This document shows, piece by piece, positions 44,310 through 53,099 of a stretch of DNA of 64,000 bases (position 1 is its first letter; each line of letters starts with the position of its first letter). The position numbers and the translations under genes were made by a program. A model generated the notes under the pieces. The model searched no databases and was not told where the DNA came from. It saw only the letters and a list, made by a program, of their open reading frames with translations. The DNA is from Pseudomonas rhizosphaerae (GTDB lineage: Bacteria > Pseudomonadota > Gammaproteobacteria > Pseudomonadales > Pseudomonadaceae): the NCBI RefSeq assembly GCF_000761155.1, contig NZ_CP009533.1:2666001-2730000 (forward strand), read 5' to 3'.

Positions 44310-44385
44310 TGCCTGTCATCGACTTCATGCCAGCGTGCCGGCTCGCAGCAGCCGACACGTCAATATTCAGTAAAAGGAAATTGCC

Positions 44386-45987
44386 ATGACCACTTGTGGA
44401 GAATTCCTCGTCGAGCAATTGCAGGCTTGGGGTGTCGACACTGTCTTCGGCATTCCCGGCGTGCATACGGTCGAGCTCTATCGCGGCCTGTCGGGCAGCG
44501 GTATTCGCCACGTCACCCCGCGCCACGAACAGGGCGCCGGCTTCATGGCCGACGGCTATGCGCGGGTGAGCGGCAAGCCCGGCGTGTGCTTCATCATCAC
44601 CGGGCCGGGCATGACCAACATCGCCACCGCCATGGGCCAGGCCTATGCCGACTCCATCCCTATGCTGGTAATCTCCAGCGTCAACGAGCGCGAGCGCCTC
44701 GGCTTGGGCCACGGCTACCTGCACGAGTTGCCGAACCAGCGCGCGCTGGTGGCCGGGGTGGCCGCGTTCAGCCATACCCTGATGAGCGTCGAGGAACTGC
44801 CCGACGTGCTCGCCCGCGCCTTTGCGGTGTTCGATGGCCAGCGCCCGCGACCGGTACACATCGAATTACCTCTGGACGTGATCACCGCGCCAGCCGACCA
44901 CCTGAGCGTGCAACCCCGGCCGATCGCTTCACGCCCCGCCCCACCACCCGCACTGATCCAGCAGGCCGCAAACCGTGTGCGCCAGGCGCAAAACCCGCTG
45001 TTGCTGATCGGCGGGGGCTGCGTGGAGCAGCCCGAGGCGATACGCCGGCTGGCCGAGGCGCTCGATGCTCCCACCGCACTGACCATCAATGCCAAGGGCC
45101 TGCTGCCTTCCGAGCACCCACTGCTGCTTGGCAGCAACCAGTCGCTGCCGCCGGTACGCCAACTGGCACTGAACGCTGATGTGGTACTGGCCATCGGCAC
45201 CGAGCTGGGCGAGACCGATTACGACGTGGTGTTCGACGGCAACTTCCGCATCGGCGGCGAGCTGATCCGTATCGACATCGACGCCGACCAACTGACTCGG
45301 AACCACCAGCCGGCGCTGGCGATCCACAGCGACGCCGGCCTGGCCATCGAGGCGCTGCTCAGCGAACTGCCGCAGCGCATCGACGATGGGCAGAGCCCAG
45401 GTGCACAGCGAGCAAGCACGGTTCGCCAGCAACTCGCCGAGCATTTCAGCGGCTGGGCCCACTACCGCCGCCTGTTCGATTGCATCCTTGAGGTATTGCC
45501 AACAGCGCGCTTCGTCGGTGACTCGACGCAAACCGTGTACAGCGGCAACCACGTGGTCGAACTGGACGGCCCGCGGCGCTGGTTCAACTCCTCAACCGGC
45601 TACGGCACTTTGGGCTACGGCCTGCCAGCGGCGATTGGCGCCAGGCTGGCAGAACCTACACGCCCGGTGATCAGCCTGATGGGCGACGGCGGCATCCAGT
45701 TCACCCTGCCTGAGCTGGCCAGCGCTGTAGAGGCGCGGGTCGGCATTGTCGTACTGCTGTGGAACAACCAGGGCTACGGCGAGATCAAGCGCTACATGGA
45801 GCGCCGCGACATCACCCCGGTAGGTGTGGATATCTACACACCGGACTTCCTGACCATCGCCCGCGGCTTTGGCTGCCTGGCTGAGCGCGCCCGCGACCAC
45901 GCACACCTGCAAGCCCTGCTGCGCGAAGCACCGGATGACCGACCGCTGCTCATCGAGCTCGCCGAAGCGCCGCCTTTTGCCCCCTGA
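44386..45987 (+). CDS. ThDP-dependent decarboxylase, probably 5-guanidino-2-oxopentanoate (2-ketoarginine) decarboxylase
   Basis: The 533-residue protein has the three-domain acetolactate-synthase fold. The N-terminal Pyr domain has GIPGVHTVELYRGL and the cofactor-activating Glu in PRHEQGAGFMADGYAR. The middle domain is at about 195-320. The PP domain has the ThDP/Mg motif MGDGGIQFT ... NNQGYGEIK. Related enzymes include AruI, which turns 2-ketoarginine into 4-guanidinobutyraldehyde. Placement between guanidino transporters and an aldehyde dehydrogenase fits that. AAAGGAAA precedes the ATG. The substrate is inferred from context. Confidence 0.87.
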   Translation: MTTCGEFLVEQLQAWGVDTVFGIPGVHTVELYRGLSGSGIRHVTPRHEQGAGFMADGYARVSGKPGVCFIITGPGMTNIATAMGQAYADSIPMLVISSVNERERLGLGHGYLHELPNQRALVAGVAAFSHTLMSVEELPDVLARAFAVFDGQRPRPVHIELPLDVITAPADHLSVQPRPIASRPAPPPALIQQAANRVRQAQNPLLLIGGGCVEQPEAIRRLAEALDAPTALTINAKGLLPSEHPLLLGSNQSLPPVRQLALNADVVLAIGTELGETDYDVVFDGNFRIGGELIRIDIDADQLTRNHQPALAIHSDAGLAIEALLSELPQRIDDGQSPGAQRASTVRQQLAEHFSGWAHYRRLFDCILEVLPTARFVGDSTQTVYSGNHVVELDGPRRWFNSSTGYGTLGYGLPAAIGARLAEPTRPVISLMGDGGIQFTLPELASAVEARVGIVVLLWNNQGYGEIKRYMERRDITPVGVDIYTPDFLTIARGFGCLAERARDHAHLQALLREAPDDRPLLIELAEAPPFAP

Positions 45988-46036
45988 ATCACTCAGCTTT
46001 TCCACCGCGCCCACGCGCGGCCACCGGAGCATGACC

Positions 46037-47470
46037 ATGAACACACCGCATTACATCGCTGGCCGATGGGCCGCTGGCGAAGGCACTGACGTGCTTAGCG
46101 TTGCTGACCCGTCCCTTGCCCAGCCTTTCGCCGAACTGCGTGCCGCCAGCACGGCTCAGGTCGACCAGGCCGTGGCTGCCGCCCGTAAGGCGCTGCCCGC
46201 CTGGAAAAACAGTTCAGCGGTCGAGCGCGCCCGCTACCTGCGTGGTTTCGCCGAAGCCCTAGCCGAACGGCGCGATGTGCTGATCAAGTTGCAGATGCGC
46301 AACAACGGCAAACCGCGCCACGAGGCCGAAGTGGACATCGATGACGCCGTGGCAACCTTCGTCTACTACGCCGATCTCGCCGCAGGCCTGGCAGACCAGC
46401 AGAACCGTCCGGTTGCCTTGGCAGCAACGGGCTTCAGCTCACACACACGCCTGGAAGCCATCGGCGTGGTCGGTCTGATCGTGCCTTGGAACTTTCCCTT
46501 GGTAACCAGCGCTTGGAAGATCGCCCCGGCCCTGGCAGCCGGTTGCACCCTGGTGCTGAAACCCTCGGAGGTCACCCCGTTGATTGAGCTGGTCTACGGC
46601 CAGATCGCCGGAGAACTGGGCTTGCCTGCGGGCGTGCTGAACATTGTCGGCGGCAAGGCAGAGGTTGGCGCAACACTGAGCGCCCATCCTGGGCTGGACA
46701 AACTCTCGTTCACCGGCAGCAATGCCGTAGGCAGCCGCGTCATGCACAGCGCTGCCGAACATTGCCGACCGGTGACGCTGGAACTGGGAGGCAAGTCGGC
46801 GATCATCGTGTTCGACGACTGCGATATCGACCAGGCCATCGAATGGATCATCGCCGGCATTTGCTGGAACAGCGGGCAGATGTGTTCGGCGACGTCACGC
46901 TTGCTGATCCAGAATGGCATCGCCGGTGCACTTCTGCCGCGCCTCGCCGACGCGCTGAATGCCCTGCGCATCGGCAGCCCGCTCGACGAAGAGATCGACA
47001 TGGGCCCACTGAGCAGCGAAGCACAGTGGCACAAGGTCGGCGAGTACTTCGCCATCGGCCAGCAGGAGCAACTCAACTGCCTTGCGGGCGGCAAGGCCCT
47101 GGCGAGACAGGGCTGGTTCGTAGCGCCGACGCTGTATGTCGATGTGCCCACCGACAGCCGTCTCTGGAACGAGGAAATCTTCGGCCCGGTGCTCTGCGCC
47201 CGGCGCTTCGATAACGAAGCGCACGCCATCGCTCTGGCCAACGACAGTCGCTTTGGCCTGGTCGCCACCGTGGCCAGCGCCGACCTGCAGCGTGCCGAGC
47301 GAGTCGCCGCGGGGCTTGAGGTCGGCCACGTGTGGATCAACTCGATCCAGGCGGTGTTCGTGGAGACCTCTTGGGGGGGTACCAAAGGCAGCGGCATCGG
47401 CCGAGAACTCGGTCCCTGGGGACTCGCCGCCTATCAGTCGGTCAAACACGTAACCCGCCGTTTCAGCTGA
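46037..47470 (+). CDS. NAD(P)-dependent aldehyde dehydrogenase, probably 4-guanidinobutyraldehyde dehydrogenase
   Basis: The 477-residue ALDH has the Rossmann and active-site motifs GLIVPWNFPL, the general base Glu in TLELGGKSAI and the nucleophile Cys in WNSGQMCSATSRL. It would oxidise 4-guanidinobutyraldehyde from the decarboxylase to 4-guanidinobutyrate, the substrate of GbuA, completing a 2-ketoarginine to 4-aminobutyrate route in one locus. The ATG at 46037 is chosen because GGAG lies eight bases before it; the ATG at 46031 would be only two bases away. The downstream sequence immediately becomes relic mobile-element DNA. Confidence 0.88.
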   Translation: MNTPHYIAGRWAAGEGTDVLSVADPSLAQPFAELRAASTAQVDQAVAAARKALPAWKNSSAVERARYLRGFAEALAERRDVLIKLQMRNNGKPRHEAEVDIDDAVATFVYYADLAAGLADQQNRPVALAATGFSSHTRLEAIGVVGLIVPWNFPLVTSAWKIAPALAAGCTLVLKPSEVTPLIELVYGQIAGELGLPAGVLNIVGGKAEVGATLSAHPGLDKLSFTGSNAVGSRVMHSAAEHCRPVTLELGGKSAIIVFDDCDIDQAIEWIIAGICWNSGQMCSATSRLLIQNGIAGALLPRLADALNALRIGSPLDEEIDMGPLSSEAQWHKVGEYFAIGQQEQLNCLAGGKALARQGWFVAPTLYVDVPTDSRLWNEEIFGPVLCARRFDNEAHAIALANDSRFGLVATVASADLQRAERVAAGLEVGHVWINSIQAVFVETSWGGTKGSGIGRELGPWGLAAYQSVKHVTRRFS

Positions 47471-47472
47471 GC

Positions 47473-47543
47473 CTCTGCAACCTTCTCGCGGACGAAGGTC
47501 TGGCTCTCCGTGTAAACGTGCGCCCTATTTTTTTGATTCGTAC
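47473..47543 (-). pseudogene. Relic of a tyrosine-recombinase (integrase) N-terminal region
   Basis: On the minus strand the fragment encodes VRIKK and, after a one-base shift, VYTESQTFVREKVAEA. This aligns with VYQETQSFVRKQAARA of the integrase fragment at 48128-48496 (10 of 16 identical). Frameshifts and lack of flanking domains show it is decayed. It abuts the aldehyde dehydrogenase stop codon. Confidence 0.6.
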
Positions 47544-47633
47544 GTGAGCTGCGAGGATGGCCAGGTGCCCCGCAATTCCCGGAGAGCCAACGTCGGCCTG
47601 TGTTACCCACATGGCTAGCTGATGATGAGGCGT

Positions 47634-47662
47634 AAAAAAACCCCGCCGAAGCAGGGTTTTCG
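47634..47662 (-). terminator. Rho-independent terminator of the relE unit
   Basis: On the minus strand AAAACCCTGC, a TTCG loop and GCGGGGTTTTTTTACG form a stem with one mismatch followed by a T tract, right after the toxin stop. Confidence 0.75.
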
Positions 47663-47663
47663 T

Positions 47664-47954
47664 TTACACCTTTTTTACTGCTGCGTCGTAGACCTCGTCA
47701 TCACGCCGGGCGCCTACGCACACGAGGATGATTTCGGTGCTGTTGATGCGGTAGACGATACGTACATCGCCTGTACAAATCCGGCGGTAACCGGCCAGCG
47801 GTCCGCGCAAGGCCTTGCTGATCTTGTCGGGCTCACCCTCGGCAATACGCTCGCGTATGACCTTCAGGACTCTTTTGGCTTCAGCACTGCCCAGCATTTT
47901 GAGGTCTGTCTCTACCAGTGAATGAAACCGAACAGTCCAGTTCTTCATCGTCAT
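47664..47954 (-). CDS. RelE/ParE-superfamily toxin
   Basis: The 96-residue protein has RelE-fold landmarks: WTVRFHSLVETDLKML at the N-terminus, SKALRGPLAGYRRICTGDVR and the C-terminal IVYRINSTEIILVCVGARRD. RelE-type toxins cut mRNA on the ribosome. It is full length, and nothing visible is inactivating. The gene follows an antitoxin gene that lacks its N-terminal half, three bases apart. Two ATGs (47954, 47948) are possible starts. It sits within a decayed element next to dusA. Confidence 0.9.
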   Translation of the reverse strand: MTMKNWTVRFHSLVETDLKMLGSAEAKRVLKVIRERIAEGEPDKISKALRGPLAGYRRICTGDVRIVYRINSTEIILVCVGARRDDEVYDAAVKKV

Positions 47955-47957
47955 TGC

Positions 47958-48150
47958 CTATTTGAACCGGGCCTCCATGTCTTCGAGGCTCACGGTAACG
48001 TTGTTGTCGAGGCTGGGCGGGCGCTCGATGGCAAGCAGTTCAGAACGCAGATCTTCGAGCTCGTCCTGCAGGGCTTGGTAGGTCTCGATGCCAACCAGCA
48101 CGGCGGCCGGCTCGTTGTCTTTGAAGATCACCAGGTGCGAGATGTCGCCG
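47958..48150 (-). pseudogene. 5'-truncated antitoxin of the RelE toxin
   Basis: The frame ending at TAG 47958 encodes GDISHLVIFKDNEPAAVLVG, a middle part and a terminal SLEDMEARFK, like the C-terminal two thirds of Phd/RelB-like antitoxins found with this RelE type. There is no ATG before an in-frame stop upstream; the N-terminal part, normally for dimerisation and DNA binding, is missing and replaced by integrase sequence. A GTG at 48131 overlaps the integrase remnant's TGA (GTGA) and could start a 57-residue peptide that keeps the toxin-binding region. Confidence 0.72.
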
Positions 48151-48496
48151 CTAGAGCCTGGGTATTGGGGTCGGTATCACTCAGTCTGCCGAAATGCGAA
48201 TGGCTGATCGCAGTCAGCGTGCCCCGCTTGGTCTTGCCCAGATGCCGGGCCTTTTCGACTTCGATCAGGTAGCGATCGATCATGTCTTTGACGCGGACAC
48301 CTGTGCGGCAGAGACGCTCGATGGCGCCAGATTGATCCAGCTTTGATTCACGCTTCCGAATCCAAGCCCGCGCAGCCTGTTTTCGCACGAACGACTGGGT
48401 CTCTTGATAGACTTGCACCCCGTCACGTTTTATACGGATCTGAGCGGTGTAGCGAACGCTTCCGTCCGCCCGTTTTCGCACTCGAATAGTGGCCAT
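48128..48496 (-). pseudogene. Truncated phage-type integrase (tyrosine recombinase), N-terminal part only
   Basis: The fragment begins MATIRVRKRADGSVRYTAQI and has the arm-binding and core-binding start (VRKQAARAWIRKRE ... VKDMIDRYLIEVEKARHLGK). It stops after about 120 residues instead of about 350, so the catalytic R-H-R-Y domain is absent. Similarity ends near DTDPNTQAL, where the antitoxin sequence begins in another frame: one deletion removed the integrase 3' end and the antitoxin 5' end. It is divergent from dusA, about 100 bp away. dusA 5' ends are known insertion sites for integrative elements. Confidence 0.82.
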
Positions 48497-48598
48497 GGCT
48501 AAAGTGGTAAAAGTCATTGATGAGGTGGTAAAACTTACCACTCACTTTGCGAAAACGGCTGAAAACGCCCATAAATGGTAAGAAATACGTAAGCCAAA

Positions 48599-49609
48599 AT
48601 GTTACCGAAATCAGCCTCAAACCCGCGCAGCACAAGCCCTGAGCCCTCCCGCCGCTTCAGCGTTGCCCCCATGATGGATTGGACCGACCGCCACTGTCGC
48701 TACTTCCTGCGTCTGCTCTCGCGCCACACCCTGCTCTATACCGAAATGGTCACCACCGGCGCCCTGCTCAACGGCGATCACGAGCGCTTCCTACGCTACG
48801 ACGACGCCGAGCACCCGATTGCGCTGCAGCTGGGCGGCAGCACACCGGCGGATCTGGCGGCGTGCGCGCGTATGGCGCAGACGCACGGTTACGACGAGGT
48901 CAACCTGAACGTGGGCTGCCCCAGCGACCGCGTGCAGAACAACATGATCGGTGCCTGCCTGATGGCGCACCCGGCGCTGGTGGCTGATTGCGTCAAGGCA
49001 ATGCGCGATGCGGTGTCCATTCCGGTCACGGTCAAGCACCGCATTGGTATCAATGGCCGCGACAGCTATGACGAGTTATGCGATTTCGTTGGGCAGGTGC
49101 AGGAGGCTGGCTGCCGCAGTTTCACCGTGCACGCGCGGATCGCCATCCTCGAAGGCCTGTCGCCCAAGGAAAACCGTGACATTCCGCCGTTGCGCTATGA
49201 CATAGCCGAGCGCCTGAAGGGGGATTTTCCCGACCTGGAAGTCATACTCAATGGCGGCATCAAGACCTTGGACGCCTGCGCCGAGCATTTGCAGACCTTC
49301 GACGGTGTAATGCTGGGCCGCGAGGCCTATCACAACCCCTACCTTTTGGCGCAGGTGGACCAGCAGTTGTTCGGCAGCGACGCGCCAGTGATCAGTCGCT
49401 TCGATGCCTTGCGCCAGATGCGTCCGTACATTGCTGCGCATATTGCTTCTGGGGGTGCCATGCACCATGTCACGCGGCACATGCTCGGGTTGGGTACGGG
49501 CTTTCCCGGTGCGCGCAAGTTTCGCCAGCTGCTGTCGGTGGACATACACAAGACCGATGATCCGCTGGCCTTGCTCGACCAGGCCGGTGCATTGCTTGAA
49601 GGGCGCTGA
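48599..49609 (+). CDS. dusA: tRNA-dihydrouridine synthase A
   Basis: The 336-residue FMN enzyme reduces U20/U20a of tRNA. Family motifs: RRFSVAPMMDWTDRHCRYFL, the active-site Cys in NLNVGCPSDRVQNN, VTVKHRIGIN, SFTVHAR and GGIKTLDACAEHL, with the DusA ending HMLGLGTGFPGARKFRQLLS. The N-terminal extension before RRFSVAP is variable and may differ because an element inserted nearby. No strong ribosome-binding site is seen before the ATG at 48599. Confidence 0.95.
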   Translation: MLPKSASNPRSTSPEPSRRFSVAPMMDWTDRHCRYFLRLLSRHTLLYTEMVTTGALLNGDHERFLRYDDAEHPIALQLGGSTPADLAACARMAQTHGYDEVNLNVGCPSDRVQNNMIGACLMAHPALVADCVKAMRDAVSIPVTVKHRIGINGRDSYDELCDFVGQVQEAGCRSFTVHARIAILEGLSPKENRDIPPLRYDIAERLKGDFPDLEVILNGGIKTLDACAEHLQTFDGVMLGREAYHNPYLLAQVDQQLFGSDAPVISRFDALRQMRPYIAAHIASGGAMHHVTRHMLGLGTGFPGARKFRQLLSVDIHKTDDPLALLDQAGALLEGR

Positions 49610-49785
49610 TCGCCCAACGGTGCGCCCATGCCTCGCATGAGGCGCATACTGACTCCATTGAACCGTCGTGCGGCGCGGCACTCGAACGTAGGTCTCCCCC
49701 GCCGCCCCCTGCTGCATCCCTTGGCCCTTGAGCCAGACGCAGCGCTCGGGTAACGTCATCCATTCGCACAGGACAGAGCACGCAC

Positions 49786-50715
49786 ATGACTTCCAAGCTG
49801 GAACAACTCAAGCAAATGACCACAGTCGTCGCCGACACCGGCGACTTCGACGCAATCTCCAAGCTCAAGCCAGTCGATGCCACCACCAACCCGTCGCTGC
49901 TACTCAAGGCGGCGTCGCTGGAAGGCTACAAGGACATGCTGCGCAAGACCATCAGCGACAGCAAAGGCGATGTCGGCCTGGCATCGGACACGTTCTCGGT
50001 CGCCGTGGGCACCGGCATCCTCAAGGCCATCCCAGGCCGCATCTCCACCGAAGTGGACGCGCGTTTGTCTTTCGATGAGCAGGCGTTGCTAGCCAAAGCC
50101 AGCCAGATCATCGATCTGTACGAAAAAGCCGGCGTAGGCCGCGACCGCGTATTGATCAAGCTGGCATCCACCTGGGAAGGCATCCGTGCCGCCGAGAAAC
50201 TGGAAAAGGCTGGCATCCAGTGCAACCTGACGCTGCTGTTTTCTTTCGCCCAAGCTCAGGCATGCGCCGATGCCGGCGTGTTCCTGATCTCGCCGTTCGT
50301 AGGCCGCATCTACGACTGGTACAAGAAGTCCACCGGCGAGGAATACATCGGTTCCGATGATCCGGGCGTGCAGTCGGTGACGCGCATCTACAACTACTAC
50401 AAGGCCAACGGCTACGACACCGTGGTCATGGGTGCCAGCTTCCGCAACATCAATCAGATCGAACAACTAGCCGGCTGCGATCGCCTGACCATCAGCCCAG
50501 AGTTGCTGCACAAGCTGGCGGAAGACCAGGGCACCTTGGAGCGCAAGCTCCAGCCAGGCAACGCTGGAGAGCCAAAGCAAATCTTGACCGAAGCTCAGTT
50601 CCGCTGGGCCTCCAACGAAGACGCAATGGCCACTGAGAAGCTGGCCGAAGGTATTCGTCAGTTCGCTCGCGATCAGGAAAAGCTCGAGATCCTGCTCACC
50701 GACAAAGTGTCCTGA
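49786..50715 (+). CDS. tal: Transaldolase
   Basis: The 309-residue class I transaldolase of the pentose phosphate pathway exchanges a dihydroxyacetone unit between sedoheptulose 7-phosphate and glyceraldehyde 3-phosphate. Motifs: [13 protein letters not shown], the Schiff-base Lys in [35 protein letters not shown] and [11 protein letters not shown]. It is followed by a terminator and the convergent rssC/rssB pair, the gene order of P. aeruginosa. Confidence 0.96.
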   Translation: MTSKLEQLKQMTTVVADTGDFDAISKLKPVDATTNPSLLLKAASLEGYKDMLRKTISDSKGDVGLASDTFSVAVGTGILKAIPGRISTEVDARLSFDEQALLAKASQIIDLYEKAGVGRDRVLIKLASTWEGIRAAEKLEKAGIQCNLTLLFSFAQAQACADAGVFLISPFVGRIYDWYKKSTGEEYIGSDDPGVQSVTRIYNYYKANGYDTVVMGASFRNINQIEQLAGCDRLTISPELLHKLAEDQGTLERKLQPGNAGEPKQILTEAQFRWASNEDAMATEKLAEGIRQFARDQEKLEILLTDKVS

Positions 50716-50735
50716 TTCAAAATCGGCTGTAAACG

Positions 50736-50764
50736 AAAAAGGCGACCAATAGGTCGCCTTTTTT
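50736..50764. terminator. Rho-independent terminator between tal and rssC
   Basis: Stem AAAAAGGCGACC / GGTCGCCTTTTT with a four-base loop and T tract; symmetric enough to serve both strands. Confidence 0.92.
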
Positions 50765-50789
50765 GCTGCCGCAGCAATCGTTCGGAACG

Positions 50790-51272
50790 TCAGCTGCGCT
50801 CGAGTGCGTTGACCAGATCGTGGAAAGCTTCGCGGTTGGACTCGTTCAAGCCCATGAGAATCTTGTGCGCTTCCAGCACTTTGGACCTGACCACGTCTTC
50901 GGAAAGATCCTGCGATGGCAGATCGGTCAGGCAGTCAGGACACGGGATCGGACGGCCGACGATATTGAACACCTGGTCGAAACCCATGGACTGCAGCAGG
51001 CGCGTGATGTCTTCGTGGGTCGTGACCACGGTGGGCAGCAAACCGACTTTTTGACGGGACATGATCGACAGTTTGGCCAGCAGGCCGAGGGTGGTGCTGT
51101 CGATGCTGCGGGTCTCGGTCAGGTCGATGACGATGGCCGAAAAATCCAGGGCAGTGAAGATCCGCTCGATAGTCGCATCCAACGCCGAGCAGAGCGTCAG
51201 GCGCACCTCGCCCACGAATTTCAACACGAACGTGCCGCTTTGTTCAGCAAACTGGATTCTACCAGTACTCAT
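50790..51272 (-). CDS. rssC: STAS-domain anti-sigma factor antagonist (RssC)
   Basis: The 160 residues begin with a STAS domain (about 1-100); the phosphorylatable serine region is LTETRSIDSTTLGLLAKLS (Ser56 or Ser59). A C-terminal extension with CPDC follows (about 115-160). It overlaps the RssB gene by four bases (ATGA). In Pseudomonas the RssB phosphatase output domain is thought to act on this partner to control RpoS levels or activity. It is convergent with tal. Confidence 0.87.
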   Translation of the reverse strand: MSTGRIQFAEQSGTFVLKFVGEVRLTLCSALDATIERIFTALDFSAIVIDLTETRSIDSTTLGLLAKLSIMSRQKVGLLPTVVTTHEDITRLLQSMGFDQVFNIVGRPIPCPDCLTDLPSQDLSEDVVRSKVLEAHKILMGLNESNREAFHDLVNALERS

Positions 51273-52453
51273 GCAAGGTTCCTGCTCAGCACCATCAGGG
51301 CGATATCATCCGGCATCTCCCCGAGTGTGGCCAGTCCAAACTTTTGCTGCAAGCCTTCCAGGCTGCCGCCCGCTGCACTGACGATTTCAGGCAATGCAGC
51401 TTCTTTTTCCTTCAACGTCTCACCGGGCAGCAGGTCCAGTATCCCGTCTGAAAACAGGGTAAGGCTGAATCGCTCCGGTAACGCCATGACATGATCGGTG
51501 TAGGTGGCTTCGTTGAACAGGCCCACCGGCAGCCCACGCCCTTGCAGGTAGTGCGTCTGCTCGGGGGTGTACAACACGGGGAGCGGCAGATGCCCGCCGA
51601 TGCTGTAGGTCAGCAGCCCTGTGTGCTCATCGATCACGCCGCCAACCATGGTGACATGCTTGCCCAGACGGGTGTTGATCAAACCACGATTGATATGGCC
51701 CAACACGTCCGATGGCTTGAACTCAGGCATCGAACCACCCCGTCTTGATTCGAACATGAGGCGGGTGGTCATGAATTTCAACAGCACGGTCACGAATGCC
51801 GATGAAGCGCCGTGACCGGATACGTCGGCCAGGTAAAACGCCACACGGTGCTCATCGACCCTGAAGTAGTCGACGAAATCGCCCGACAGGTACAGCGACG
51901 GAATGATCTGGTGTTCGAAACTGAAACCGTCGGTGCTCCATGGGCTCTGCGGCAGCATGTTCATCTGCACCTGCCGACCGGCAGTCTGGTCCTCCTGCAG
52001 CAAGTGCAGGCTGGCTTCGAGCTCACGGTTCGCCGTTTCCAGCTTCTCGCGGTAGCGACGGTTCTCCAACAGCAGCCGCGAGCGATCCAGGGCACGGCGC
52101 ACCGAGTGCTCCAGAACGGCCAGGTCTTCGAGGGGCTTTATCAGGTAGTCGGCGGCGCCCAGGCGCAGCGCCTCGACGGCATCGTTCATCACCCCGGCAC
52201 CCGACAGCACGATGACCGGAATATCGGGGGACAACTCGGTCACCTGGCGAATCAACTCGAGGCCGCCCACTTGCGGCATGCGCAGGTCGCAGATGACCAG
52301 ATCGGGCTGTTGTTGCTCGAATACCTGGAGACCCTGCAGACCATTGTTGGCCTGCAGCACGCTGAAGCTGCTGTCTTCGAGGTAGGCCGCAAGGCTTGCG
52401 CGTACCACATCGTCGTCATCGATGATCAGCAGCGTTGCACTGGTTTTCTGCAT
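51269..52453 (-). CDS. rssB: Response regulator with PP2C-type phosphatase output (RssB)
   Basis: The 394-residue protein has an N-terminal receiver (about 7-125) with phosphoacceptor Asp56 in LVICDLRMPQ and the Lys in DYLIKPLED, a coiled linker (about 125-160), then an SpoIIE/PP2C-like serine phosphatase domain (YLSGDFVDYF, FYLADVSGHGASSAFVTVLL, LFSDGILDLLPGE). Unlike the E. coli protein of that name, the Pseudomonas form keeps metal-ligand aspartates and is probably active. It forms a two-gene unit with rssC. Confidence 0.9.
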   Translation of the reverse strand: MQKTSATLLIIDDDDVVRASLAAYLEDSSFSVLQANNGLQGLQVFEQQQPDLVICDLRMPQVGGLELIRQVTELSPDIPVIVLSGAGVMNDAVEALRLGAADYLIKPLEDLAVLEHSVRRALDRSRLLLENRRYREKLETANRELEASLHLLQEDQTAGRQVQMNMLPQSPWSTDGFSFEHQIIPSLYLSGDFVDYFRVDEHRVAFYLADVSGHGASSAFVTVLLKFMTTRLMFESRRGGSMPEFKPSDVLGHINRGLINTRLGKHVTMVGGVIDEHTGLLTYSIGGHLPLPVLYTPEQTHYLQGRGLPVGLFNEATYTDHVMALPERFSLTLFSDGILDLLPGETLKEKEAALPEIVSAAGGSLEGLQQKFGLATLGEMPDDIALMVLSRNLA

Positions 52454-52739
52454 GTGGGCAAACGGCGCCAGAAATTGGTTGTCGTAAGTAGGTCAGCAAA
52501 GTAAACCTGGCGAAGACAGCAATGGATCGCCTACCTTTACTTCTAGCCTCTCGCAGAGGCGAATACAAGCGCTGGGTGCCCTGTGCATGCGGATGCAGAG
52601 GTGCCTTGTAAGGCGCAGACGGTACTCCCATCCGGCAAGCGTTTCAAGGGTGTTGCGACACGGGCTAGCATGGGCCGTCCAGCAAATTACCCCAGGTTAT
52701 AAGAACGTCAACCATAGCAACCAGATCGAAGGACTAACC

Positions 52740-53042
52740 ATGAGCCACAGTGATCGTGACTACAGTGAGAAACGTGATTTCATCCGCATGACCGTGGATG
52801 CGAAAGTCGACCTGCGGGTTGGCGACGTTGTTGTTCCCGCCGTATGCAAGGATCTTTCGAGCACCGGTATGCAGTTGGAAGCCCGAACCCAGTTGCAGGT
52901 TGGGGACCAGGTCGGCGTCCATTTGCCTTCGAACCACCCTACGCTCAGCGACCTGAACGTTCAGGCCGAGGTGATACGGGTGGAGCATTCGGAGCAGGAC
53001 GGCATGCAGATAGTAGGGCTTCATACGCTCAGCATGGATTGA
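52740..53042 (+). CDS. PilZ-domain c-di-GMP-binding protein
   Basis: The 100-residue single PilZ domain has RxxxR in EKRDFIRM and the D-x-S-x-x-G motif in KDLSSTGMQLEA, so c-di-GMP binding is likely. AAGGA precedes the ATG at 52740. The 286-bp gap upstream, shared with the divergent rssB, shows no clear operator. It is followed by a strong terminator. Confidence 0.92.
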   Translation: MSHSDRDYSEKRDFIRMTVDAKVDLRVGDVVVPAVCKDLSSTGMQLEARTQLQVGDQVGVHLPSNHPTLSDLNVQAEVIRVEHSEQDGMQIVGLHTLSMD

Positions 53043-53051
53043 ACGCAGAGC

Positions 53052-53087
53052 ATGAAAAAGGGCGACCCTCGGGTCGCCCTTTTTCAT
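53052..53087. terminator. Bidirectional rho-independent terminator
   Basis: A perfect 17-bp stem ATGAAAAAGGGCGACCC / GGGTCGCCCTTTTTCAT with a two-base loop lies between convergent pilZ and mlaA. Confidence 0.95.
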
Positions 53088-53099
53088 GCCTGGTTACAA

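Noticed and set aside
48423..48635. 70-codon minus-strand open frame across the dusA start
   Set aside because: It overlaps the integrase remnant and dusA in other frames and has no motif; no evidence it is coding.
52416..52631. 71-codon minus-strand open frame upstream of rssB
   Set aside because: No start signal, unusual composition, and it overlaps the rssB start in another frame.
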